Shown here: in pieces, positions 8,456 to 16,438 of the stretch
Layout: each line of letters begins with the position of its first letter
Numbering within the stretch: the stretch's first letter is position 1
Assembly (NCBI GenBank): GCA_945787465.1
Contig: CALZIZ010000093.1
Location: 1 to 34,989 of the forward strand
DNA: 34,989 bases
Source of the DNA: an uncultured Desulfuromonadales bacterium
GTDB lineage: Bacteria > Desulfobacterota > Desulfuromonadia > Desulfuromonadales > Trichloromonadaceae
Direction: 5' to 3'
Made by a program: the position numbers and the translations under genes
Notes under the pieces: generated by a model
What the model was told of the DNA's origin: nothing
The model's input: only the letters and a program-made list of their open reading frames with translations
Database searches by the model: none

Positions 8456-10957
8456 TTGGATTTTGACAACAGACTCCCTATCGACGCCGTCCTTTTCGAG
8501 CTGAAAAATGCTCTTTTAGCATACGATTCCGCTGTCCTTCAAGCTCCCCCCGGGGCGGGCAAGACGACGCGGGTTCCGCTTGCACTGCTCGATGAACCCT
8601 GGCTGGCAGGCAAAACCATCCTGATGCTTGAGCCGCGACGGCTGGCGGCGACCAATGCTGCGCGGTTTATGGCCGGGCAACTTGGCGAGGAGGTGGGGAC
8701 GTCGGTCGGTTACGTAATCCGCTACGAGCGGCGCACTTCCCGCACCACCCGCATCGAGGTGGTCACCGAGGGAATTCTGACCCGCCGCCTGCAGAGCGAC
8801 CCCGAGCTTAGCGGGGTGGGGTTGGTGATCTTCGACGAGTTCCACGAGCGCAACCTCACCTCGGACCTGGCCCTGGCGCTCTGTCGGGACGCCCAGCAGG
8901 GGCTGCGCGAGGACCTGAAGCTGCTGGTTATGTCCGCGACCCTCGATGGCGAGCCGATTGCCAGGCTGCTCGGCGATTGTCCGGTGGTGACCAGCGAGGG
9001 GCGCTCCTATCCCGTCGACCTGCGCTACCTGGGCAAGGACCCCCAGGGGCGGGTGGCCGAATACACCGCGGCCGCGGTTCAAAAGGCGCTGTCCGAGAGC
9101 GAGGGGGATGTGCTGGTCTTTCTCCCCGGGGCGGGGGAGATCCGCCGCTGTCAGCAGCTGCTTGAAGAGCTGCTCAGCCCTGGCGGCGCCCTGGTCTGCC
9201 CCCTCTTCGGGGATCTGCCCTTCGCCGAGCAGGAGCGGGCGATTCTCCCCGGGCCCAGGCGCAAGGTGGTGCTGGCGACCAACATCGCCGAGACCAGTCT
9301 GACCATCGAGGGGGTGGCCGTGGTGGTTGATGCGGGGCTCGAGCGTCGCCCCCGTTTCGATCCTGCAGCCGGCGTCTCCCGCCTGGAGCGGGTGCGGGTC
9401 TCGGCAGCGAGCGCCACCCAGCGGGCAGGTCGTGCCGGGCGTCTGGGGCCCGGCGTCTGCTACCGGCTCTGGGCCGAGGGGACCCAAGGGGCATTGCTGC
9501 CCTTTACGCCCCCAGAAATCCGTCAGGCCGATCTGGCCCCCCTGGCCCTGGATCTTGCTCGCTGGGGGGTGGACGACCCGCTGCAGCTGGCCTGGCTCGA
9601 GCCGCCCCCCGCCGGTGCCCTGCTCGGGGCTCGGCAGTTGTTGCGATCTCTGGGGGCCCTGGATGCCAGGGAGCGGCTCACTGCAATTGGAGAGCGTATG
9701 GCGCAGATGCCGGCCCACCCGCGGCTGGCGCGGCTGCTTGTTGCCGGCCAGGAGAACCGCATGGCGGGGCTCGCCTGCGATCTGGTGGCCCTGCTCTCAG
9801 AGCGCGACCCGCTGCGCGGCGGTGGGGCCAGTGCCCCCCACCAAAGCGACAGCGATTTGCTGGACCGTCTCGAGATGTTGCGGCGCGGCAGGCACGCCGG
9901 GCCCAACTTTGTCGCTGTTGACAGGGGGGCGCGCTACTGGCGGCGGCGGCTGAAGGCAGGCGAGGAGGCAGAGGCTGTCACGGCGGACACTGTTGCCAGG
10001 TTGCTTGCCCCGGCCTATGCCGATCGCATTGGGCGCGAGCGGCAGCCAGGCAGCGGGCGTTACCTGCTGGCCGGTGGCCAGGGGGCGGTGCTTGGCCCCC
10101 GCAGCGCGGTTCGCCAGGCGTCCTTTCTGGTCGCGGTCGATCTGATCGGAAAGCCCGATGAGGAGGCACGCATCGAGATGGCCAGCGCCATCGATCCCGC
10201 CCTGGTGGAAGAACTCTTTTCCGAGCAGCTGAACTGGCGGCGGGAGGTGATTTGGGACAGCCGTCAAAAGAAGGTTACAGGGCGGGAGGTGCGCCGCCTG
10301 GGGGCGCTGGTCTTTGCCGAGCGCCCGGTCAGGGCCGAGGGCGAGGAGGTCAGCGCAGCGCTGCTCGAGGGGGTGCGGGAGCTGGGGCTTGAGGCGCTGA
10401 ATTGGACGGCTGAGGCTGGGCAGTTGCTGGCGCGGCTGCGCTTTGCTGCCAGAACGGTACCAGAAGAGGGCTGGCCTGAACTCTCCGATGGGCAGTTGCT
10501 GGCGAGCCTGGAGAGCTGGCTTGCGCCTTTTGCCGGCCGTTGCCGCAGCCGCGAGGACCTCAGGCGCATCAACCTGGTCCCCGCGCTTTTGGCTTTGCTT
10601 GAATGGAAGCAGCGGCAGCGGCTGGACGAGCTGGCTCCCGAGCGGCTTCAGGTCCCCAGCGGCTCGAACATTCGCCTCGATTATGGCCAGGGGGAGGATC
10701 CGGTGCTGGCGGTGAAGCTGCAGGAACTCTTCGGGCTGGCCGAAACGCCGCGCATTGCGGGGGGCAGGGTGCCGGTGCTGCTGCACCTGCTCTCTCCGGC
10801 CCGGCGTCCCATCCAGGTGACCAGAGATCTGAAGAACTTCTGGGACAGCATCTATCCCCAGGTCAAAAAAGAACTCAAAGGCCGCTACCCCAAACACCCC
10901 TGGCCCGAGGACCCCTGGAGCGCCGAGGCGACCCGGTTTACCAAGCGGCGTAAATAA
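8456..10957 (+). CDS. hrpB: ATP-dependent helicase HrpB (DEAH/RHA type)
   Basis: This is a full HrpB, about 833 residues from the chosen start. It has LPIDAV then APPGAGKTTRVPLALL (Walker A), LEPRRLAATNAARFMA (motif Ia), VTEGILTRRLQ, IFDEFHERN (motif II), MSATLDG (motif III), TNIAETSLTIEGV and QRAGRAGRLGPG (motif VI). The HrpB-specific C-terminal region ends in RPIQVTRDLKNFW...YPKHPWPEDP. HrpB proteins are putative RNA helicases of uncertain target. I prefer TTG 8456, preceded by AAAGG at a good distance and next to the conserved LPIDA. A GTG at 8384 would translate the dispersed repeat into the N-terminus. The 3' end faces the M16 gene across repeats. Confidence 0.9.
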   Translation: MDFDNRLPIDAVLFELKNALLAYDSAVLQAPPGAGKTTRVPLALLDEPWLAGKTILMLEPRRLAATNAARFMAGQLGEEVGTSVGYVIRYERRTSRTTRIEVVTEGILTRRLQSDPELSGVGLVIFDEFHERNLTSDLALALCRDAQQGLREDLKLLVMSATLDGEPIARLLGDCPVVTSEGRSYPVDLRYLGKDPQGRVAEYTAAAVQKALSESEGDVLVFLPGAGEIRRCQQLLEELLSPGGALVCPLFGDLPFAEQERAILPGPRRKVVLATNIAETSLTIEGVAVVVDAGLERRPRFDPAAGVSRLERVRVSAASATQRAGRAGRLGPGVCYRLWAEGTQGALLPFTPPEIRQADLAPLALDLARWGVDDPLQLAWLEPPPAGALLGARQLLRSLGALDARERLTAIGERMAQMPAHPRLARLLVAGQENRMAGLACDLVALLSERDPLRGGGASAPHQSDSDLLDRLEMLRRGRHAGPNFVAVDRGARYWRRRLKAGEEAEAVTADTVARLLAPAYADRIGRERQPGSGRYLLAGGQGAVLGPRSAVRQASFLVAVDLIGKPDEEARIEMASAIDPALVEELFSEQLNWRREVIWDSRQKKVTGREVRRLGALVFAERPVRAEGEEVSAALLEGVRELGLEALNWTAEAGQLLARLRFAARTVPEEGWPELSDGQLLASLESWLAPFAGRCRSREDLRRINLVPALLALLEWKQRQRLDELAPERLQVPSGSNIRLDYGQGEDPVLAVKLQELFGLAETPRIAGGRVPVLLHLLSPARRPIQVTRDLKNFWDSIYPQVKKELKGRYPKHPWPEDPWSAEATRFTKRRK

Positions 10958-10997
10958 TGTGTTGAAAGACAGGAAAACAAAAAAATATCCGCAGCGG

Positions 10998-11098
10998 GTA
11001 GGTTGCGTCAAGGAGCGAAGCGACGGACCCAACGAATGTCTTTTGTGTCAATTGCGCGTATTAAATTCGTTGGGTTTCATTCTTCAACCAAACGGTGC
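10998..11098. repeat. Diverged full copy of the GTAGGTTGGGT dispersed repeat
   Basis: The left arm GTAGGTTGCGTCAAGGAGCG continues to GACGGACCCAACGAA, and the right arm TTCGTTGGGTTTCATTCTTC continues to AACCAAACG. Same architecture as 30014-30103, with more mismatches. It sits between the convergent hrpB and M16 genes. Confidence 0.85.
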
Positions 11099-11109
11099 AG
11101 GTCGAAAAA

Positions 11110-11176
11110 CTTCGCGGCTGAAGCCGCTCCTACAAGGGGTCATCCCGTTCATGTAGGAGCGGTTTCAACCGCGAAG
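11110..11176. repeat. REP-like inverted pair, second locus
   Basis: Arms 11110-11134 and 11152-11176 are 25-bp inverted repeats of the same family as 6833-6915. The right arm differs at two sites (CGGTTTCAACCG against CGGCTTCAGCCG), and the two changes restore pairing inside the local hairpin. Together with the preceding repeat it fills the gap between two convergent genes and may act as a bidirectional transcription barrier. Confidence 0.88.
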
Positions 11177-11211
11177 ATCTTTTGTCGTGTTTTTTTGGTT
11201 ATCCGGCCTTC

Positions 11212-14169
11212 CTAAATCGCCTTGATTTCCAGCGGCTTCCCTTCCAGCTCCGCATTGGCTTCGTTCAAAGCATCCTCGCCGGCAATGACCGCAACCGAGC
11301 TGGCGTCTTTGTCTTTTCTCAAATACTTTTTCGCCACCTCGATGAGCTGCTCACGGTTGATGGCCAGCAGCTGGCACCGTTGTTTGTTGCGCATCTCCAG
11401 CGACAGCCCCTGGCGCAGGTTGGCGAACTCCCGGCTGCCCCGTCCGCCGGGGGACAGGGGGCGGTCCAGGTCGCCGAAGACTGCCAGCACCGCTTCCTTG
11501 ATCGCCTCATCGTCAAACTCGCCGGCCGTAACCCAATCGATGGCCTGGTCGTAGACCTGCAGGGTGCGGGTCAACTGGGGGTCGCGGTAGGAGAGCATGG
11601 CGAACAAGCCCGCTTCAGGGTCGCAGGAGGCCATGCCGCCGTAGGCTCCGCCCTTTTCGCGGATTTCGCGATGCAGAAAGTTGGCCCGCAGCAGCTTGGA
11701 GAGCACCTGCAGGGCGGCGCTGTCGGGGTGGGAGAAGGGGACCGTGCGAAACACCCGGGTGACGTAGTTGACCGGCACCGACGTGGCCCAGCCCTGGTAG
11801 CGGACCTGGGGGGTGAATATGGTTCTGTTGCGCTGAGGGTTGAGGGCGGCCTCGGCGATAGCGCTCAAGAAATTCTTCAGGGCCTCTCTGGCGTTCGGGA
11901 ACAGAGCGCTTTCTGCGGTGACCGCACAGCTCAGGTTGCTGCGGCACAACAGCGTCCTGGCAATGGCCTGCAGGTGCCCGGCAACCTCTCCCAAGTCCTC
12001 GGCTTTTCCCGAAGCCACCTTCTTGATGAGTTGGATCTGCCCGAGTCCCGCCCAGGTTTCGCGAAGTTTTCCGCCGGGGGTAAGCGAACTGCTGGCTGAG
12101 CGTGAAGCATAGCTGTGCCCCGAACCTGGGATGGAGTTTTCCAGAGAGGCCTTCATCTGGTTGAGCACCGTGTGCAGGCGTTGCAGGTCGCTGAAGTCGG
12201 GCGCGGTGAAAAGGTCGGCCAGGATCTGGAACATCTTTTCCTGGTTGCGCTGCAGTGCCTTGGCCTTGACTTCGACCAGCCCCTGGGGGCTGTCGAGAGT
12301 CTGGGGGTTCTCGAGGATGGTGGTTCTGAACTGGATGCCGCCGGTGGCTGCCTCCATGCGCTCGGCCATCTCCAGATAACTGAACCCGGCCGCGCCGACC
12401 TGGGTCAGCAGGGTGCAGAACATGGGCACGTAGGGCAGGTGCTCGGCAGCCAGTTGGGCGGTGTCGAGCTGAGCCGAGAAGTAGCCGATGCCGTTGGTCG
12501 GCTGGTCGAACCAGTAGACGTCGAGACCTTCGACGGGGGCATAGCTATTTTCGACGGGCTTCTCCTCGGGCTCGATGTCCGAGAGTTCGAGGGTCGGCAG
12601 GCAGGACAGGTCTTCTTCGGCCTCCTGGGCCTGCTGCAGCTGCTCGGCCTGGTCGATTATTCTCTGGCGATCGGCCTTGCTCAGTTTGCTCCTTGTCTGC
12701 TCCAGAATTTCGGCGACCTGTTGCTCCTCGCGCTGTTTCTGCTCCAGGTCCGGGCTGAGGGTCAGGGTGACCCGGTGGGGGTTTTCGAGCAGGTGCTTGC
12801 GGATCAGGTTCTGAAAGAAGGGGCCCGCGGCCAGGTCCTTACGCAGCCGTTCGAGCAGGCTGTCGAACTGCAGCGCCGCGACCGGGCTGCCGCCGTGGAT
12901 CCAGGGGCCGACCATGCGCATCAGCAAGGCCAGCGAATATGGGTAATGGTCGCCGGTGACCTCACGGTTGTTGAACTCCATCCGGTGGATTGTGCCTTCG
13001 ATGCGTTCGGCGGTAAAGCCCTCGGCGGCGACCTTTTTCAGGGTGTCGAGGACCAGCTGCTCGATTGCCTCGGTCTTGTCGGGGTCGGTTCCCTGCAAGC
13101 CTGCGGCCAGAAAGGTGGTGCGGTAATCGTCGTGGTAGCCGGCCCCGGGGGCCAGGTTGGTGCCCAGCCGCGAATCGAGCAGAGCCTTGTAAAGGGGCGC
13201 TGCGGGGTTGCCCATCAGCAGACTGGAGAGCAGCGAAAGGGCCAGTCGTTCGTAGTTGTCGTTGATGTCGCAGGCGAGCCAGGCAAGCTGGACCATCGAT
13301 TTGCCCTCGGGGGCCTGTCCGGCGTCGAGCGGGTAGGTTTCGGCAAAACGCCTGGGCTTGTCGTAGCGCTGCTCGGGGGGCACCTCGCTGTCGACCTGGC
13401 GGGTCTCGAACTGGCCCAGGGCCAGTTCCTGGATCACTTCGAGGTGACTTTCCAGCGGCAGGTCGCCATAGGTGAAAAGGTAGGCATTGCTGGGGTGGTA
13501 GTAGCCTGCGTGAAAGTCGCGCAGCTGCTGCCAGCTCAGCGCGGGGATGTCCGAGGGTTCGCCGCCCGAGTTGTGGCGATAGGTCGTGGTCGGAAAGAGC
13601 ACCCGGTTGAGGCGGCGACTGATCAGCGACGAGGGGTCGGACATGGCCCCCTTCATCTCATTGTAGACCACGCCCTTGTAGCTCAGAGGCGAGTCCGGAT
13701 TCTTGGGGTCGGAGAACTCGAGCCGGTGGCCTTCCTGGAGAAAATCGCGCTCGTTGAGCAGGGGGAAGAAGGCGGCATCGAGATAGATTCCCAGCAGGTT
13801 GTAGAAATCCTTGCGGTTCTGGCTCGAGAAGGGATAAAGGGTCCAGTCGCTGGCCGTCATGGCGTTCATAAAGGTGTTGAGGCTGCGCTTGAGCATGGAG
13901 AAAAACGGGTCGCGCACCTGGTAGCGCTTCGAGCCGCACAAGGCGGTGTGCTCGAGAATATGGGCCACCCCTGTAGAGTCCTGGGGCGGGGTGCGAAAGC
14001 CGACAGCAAACAGGTTGTTGGGGTCTTCGCAGGCCAGGTGGACCAGACGGGCGCCTGTGCCCAGGTGGCTGAGCTGAATCAGCGTCAGGTTCAGGTGGGG
14101 CAGGTCGGTGATATCGTCAACCCTGAAGCCGTGCAGGGTTTGTCCCTTTTCAAGTTGCTGCTTGGGCAT
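11212..14169 (-). CDS. M16C family zinc metalloprotease (PreP/Cym1-like, insulinase superfamily)
   Basis: The 985-residue protein has the inverted zinc motif H-x-x-E-H in AHILEHTALCGSKRY, near residue 65, followed by the PreP-type segment DPFFSMLKRSLNTFMNAMTA, with the downstream metal-ligand Glu likely in YNEMKGAMSDP. Two M16 halves joined by a helical, Glu/Gln-rich linker (around QAQEAEEDLSCLP) give the closed chamber that degrades unfolded peptides in PreP. The C-terminal half carries REKGGAYGG, the R/Y substrate-binding motif. No signal peptide is seen, so it is probably cytoplasmic. ATG 14169 is chosen because GGAGAGGAT lies just upstream; an in-frame ATG at 14253 would add 28 residues encoded by a repeat-like element. 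Confidence 0.9.
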   Translation of the reverse strand: MPKQQLEKGQTLHGFRVDDITDLPHLNLTLIQLSHLGTGARLVHLACEDPNNLFAVGFRTPPQDSTGVAHILEHTALCGSKRYQVRDPFFSMLKRSLNTFMNAMTASDWTLYPFSSQNRKDFYNLLGIYLDAAFFPLLNERDFLQEGHRLEFSDPKNPDSPLSYKGVVYNEMKGAMSDPSSLISRRLNRVLFPTTTYRHNSGGEPSDIPALSWQQLRDFHAGYYHPSNAYLFTYGDLPLESHLEVIQELALGQFETRQVDSEVPPEQRYDKPRRFAETYPLDAGQAPEGKSMVQLAWLACDINDNYERLALSLLSSLLMGNPAAPLYKALLDSRLGTNLAPGAGYHDDYRTTFLAAGLQGTDPDKTEAIEQLVLDTLKKVAAEGFTAERIEGTIHRMEFNNREVTGDHYPYSLALLMRMVGPWIHGGSPVAALQFDSLLERLRKDLAAGPFFQNLIRKHLLENPHRVTLTLSPDLEQKQREEQQVAEILEQTRSKLSKADRQRIIDQAEQLQQAQEAEEDLSCLPTLELSDIEPEEKPVENSYAPVEGLDVYWFDQPTNGIGYFSAQLDTAQLAAEHLPYVPMFCTLLTQVGAAGFSYLEMAERMEAATGGIQFRTTILENPQTLDSPQGLVEVKAKALQRNQEKMFQILADLFTAPDFSDLQRLHTVLNQMKASLENSIPGSGHSYASRSASSSLTPGGKLRETWAGLGQIQLIKKVASGKAEDLGEVAGHLQAIARTLLCRSNLSCAVTAESALFPNAREALKNFLSAIAEAALNPQRNRTIFTPQVRYQGWATSVPVNYVTRVFRTVPFSHPDSAALQVLSKLLRANFLHREIREKGGAYGGMASCDPEAGLFAMLSYRDPQLTRTLQVYDQAIDWVTAGEFDDEAIKEAVLAVFGDLDRPLSPGGRGSREFANLRQGLSLEMRNKQRCQLLAINREQLIEVAKKYLRKDKDASSVAVIAGEDALNEANAELEGKPLEIKAI

Positions 14170-14190
14170 AGTTGCTGATCCTCTCCGGGT

Positions 14191-14376
14191 TAGGTAGTGT
14201 CCATCCGGAAATATGGATGGGGCTAGCGTAGTTTCTGATTCGGTAACGAGCAATTTTTCGCAAGGACAAGAAAATCAAGGGCTTACGCGGAGACGCACAT
14301 GGTACGTCGCACAAAGGGCCAGATTGACGCAGAGATTGCGGAAAAGGGCCTTTTCCGGACAGAAACTAGGTAGTGT
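14191..14376. repeat. MITE-like element with imperfect terminal inverted repeats
   Basis: TAGTGTCCATCCGGAA (14195-14210) and TTCCGGACAGAAACTA (14353-14368) pair at 13 of 16 positions. The 10-bp word TAGGTAGTGT occurs at both boundaries (14191-14200 and 14367-14376) as a direct repeat. No transposase is encoded inside. It occupies the 5' flank of the M16 gene. The rest of the gap to 14635 shows no gene I can support. Confidence 0.5.
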
Positions 14377-14635
14377 TACCGGATAGTTTAGCCGATGGGA
14401 TGAAATTGTCATAGGAGCGATTCCAAAAAAACGAAAATAGCCCAAACCGACTTTCTCTTGCACAGACTCTTGAATATGGGTGGCTTTGACGCTGTTCGAC
14501 GCTTTATGGAGCAAAAAGAAGACATGTAGCCATTGCGGTCGGTTGTGGTTCAATGTTTGCAGCTTAGCCTGGTCTCATTCCGATTTTCATTGAAAGCGAA
14601 ACCTGGAGGATCCAGGAGAATTTGGCGCATTTGCA

Positions 14636-16438
14636 ATGCAAGATGTTGTTACCCTGTTGTTGATTGACGATCGTCCCGAAAACCTGGACATTCTTCGCCA
14701 GGTTCTGCTTGAGTACCTGCCCGAATGTCAGGTTTTGCTGGCCGATTCTGCCGCAGAGGGATTGCGAATCGCCGAGACTATCGCACTGGATGGAATTCTC
14801 AGCGATGTTCAGATGCCAGAAATGGACGGCATTGAACTGTGCCGTTGCTTCAAGGCAGATCGGGATACCTGCCACATTCCAGTCATTCTTTTGACGTCTC
14901 ACCGGCTAAGCTCCAGGCACCGGGCCGAGGGCCTGGAGGCCGGGGCCAACGACTTCATCAGCCGCCCCCTCGACAACATCGAGCTGGTTGCCAGGATCAA
15001 GACCCAGCTGCGCCTGAAACAGGCCGAGGACCAGTTGCGCCAGGCCAACGTACAGGCCGAGGCGCGCCTGGCAGAGCAGGCCAACTCGCTCGGGCTCTAC
15101 CGCATGGCTCTGGAAAGCAAGGTGGACCCCATGGCCGCCTTCAATCGGGACTTTGAATACATTCTGGTCAACGATGCCTATTTGAAGTACTACGGTTTCA
15201 GGCGTCAAGAGATCCTGGGAAAACATGCCATAGATGTCATCGGTGCAGAGGCTTTCTCCGAAAAATTCAAACCGCGCATGGAGAGGTGCTTTCAAGGGGA
15301 GCTCATCGAGTTCGAGGCCGAAAAAACCTTTCCCGAAGCAGGAAGGCGGGAGCTGTATGTTCGTTATACCCCCCTGAAGGGAATGAGAGGGAGAATCGAA
15401 GGTGGCCTTGCCATTCTCCGGGACATTACCAAGCGCAAGCAGGCCGAGCGCAAGCTCAGAGAGAGCGAATTGCAGCACAAAGGGCTCTCCCGGCAGTTTG
15501 AGGCCCTGCTTGACGGCATCCCCGACTTTTTGACCCTGGTTTCACCTCGGATGAAGATCGTCTGGGGAAATAATGCAGTAAAAGAACGTATCGAGAACCT
15601 GGAAGGTCGTCTCTGTTTTCAGGTGTTTCATTGTCGCAGCGAACCCTGTGAAGAGTGTCCGGTGCAGAGGGCTCTGGATATTACCGACCTGGTCCAGGGC
15701 CAGGCCGAGGCGGTTCGCACCAGCCACCTTGCCTCCTTGGGGGAACTGGCGGCGGGGGTGGCCCATGAGATCAACAATCCCATGAACGGAATCATCAATT
15801 ACGCCCAGATCATGGTGAATAAATCGTCCGAAGGCGAATTTAATCGCAACCTGGCCGAAAGGATCATCAAGGAGGGGGATCGGGTTGCCACCATTGTACG
15901 CAACCTGCTTTCGTTTGCCCGAGAACGCAAAGAGAGGCGATCGCCATTCGATGTCGAAGAAGTTTTGTCCGAATCGTTGAGTCTGGTCGAAGCCCAACTG
16001 CGTAAAGACGGCATCAGTCTTGAGATCAACTGTCCGCAGGACCTGCCCCAGATCATGGTCCTGAAGCAGCAGATCCAGCAGGTTTTTCTGAACCTGCTGA
16101 GCAATGCCCGCTATGCCTTGAATCTCAAGTACCCCAGGGCAGATAATAATAAAATCCTGCAAATCACTTCCGAAACCATGGCGTTGAAAGCCAAACCCTT
16201 TTTGAGGGTGACTTTCTGCGATCAGGGGATTGGTATTTCTGAGAAGTTGATCGACCGGGTGATGAACCCGTTTTTTTCGACCAAACCTCACGATAAGGGG
16301 ACGGGGCTTGGACTGAGTGTCAGCCACGGCATTGTCAGTGACCATGGCGGAAGGCTTAGGGTCGAGAGCGTTGAAGGTGAGTTTACCAGGGTGCATGTCG
16401 AGCTTCCGACCATTCAAACCAAAGGTATCGGGTCATGA
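14636..16438 (+). CDS. Hybrid histidine kinase: REC-PAS-PAS(Cys)-HisKA-HATPase
   Basis: The 600-residue cytoplasmic sensor kinase has an N-terminal receiver (acidic pair D11-D12, phosphoacceptor D57 in LSDVQMPEMDG, Lys replaced by Arg in ISRPLD), a short coiled coil, a PAS domain (about 150-270), and a second PAS-like segment with the Cys cluster C-x5-C-x4-C-x2-C (CFQVFHCRSEPCEECP). HisKA follows with H377 in AAGVAHEINNPMNG, then an HATPase with NLLSNARYAL, FCDQGIGIS and GTGLGLSVSHG boxes. No membrane segment is seen. It overlaps the next gene by 4 bp (ATGA), so it very likely phosphorylates that sigma-54 regulator. The start ATG has a Shine-Dalgarno-like AGGAG unusually far upstream, but no other in-frame start is nearer. 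Confidence 0.9.
   Translation: MQDVVTLLLIDDRPENLDILRQVLLEYLPECQVLLADSAAEGLRIAETIALDGILSDVQMPEMDGIELCRCFKADRDTCHIPVILLTSHRLSSRHRAEGLEAGANDFISRPLDNIELVARIKTQLRLKQAEDQLRQANVQAEARLAEQANSLGLYRMALESKVDPMAAFNRDFEYILVNDAYLKYYGFRRQEILGKHAIDVIGAEAFSEKFKPRMERCFQGELIEFEAEKTFPEAGRRELYVRYTPLKGMRGRIEGGLAILRDITKRKQAERKLRESELQHKGLSRQFEALLDGIPDFLTLVSPRMKIVWGNNAVKERIENLEGRLCFQVFHCRSEPCEECPVQRALDITDLVQGQAEAVRTSHLASLGELAAGVAHEINNPMNGIINYAQIMVNKSSEGEFNRNLAERIIKEGDRVATIVRNLLSFARERKERRSPFDVEEVLSESLSLVEAQLRKDGISLEINCPQDLPQIMVLKQQIQQVFLNLLSNARYALNLKYPRADNNKILQITSETMALKAKPFLRVTFCDQGIGISEKLIDRVMNPFFSTKPHDKGTGLGLSVSHGIVSDHGGRLRVESVEGEFTRVHVELPTIQTKGIGS

Noticed and set aside
12115-14178. 687-codon open frame on the plus strand opposite the M16 protease
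   Set aside because: It is antisense to a well-conserved enzyme. The product is low-complexity Val/Gly/Leu/Gln-rich with no recognisable domain, as expected from GC-rich codon bias.
14275-14553. 92-codon frame upstream of the first hybrid kinase (minus strand)
   Set aside because: It runs through a MITE-like element, lacks a ribosome-binding site and matches no family I recognise.
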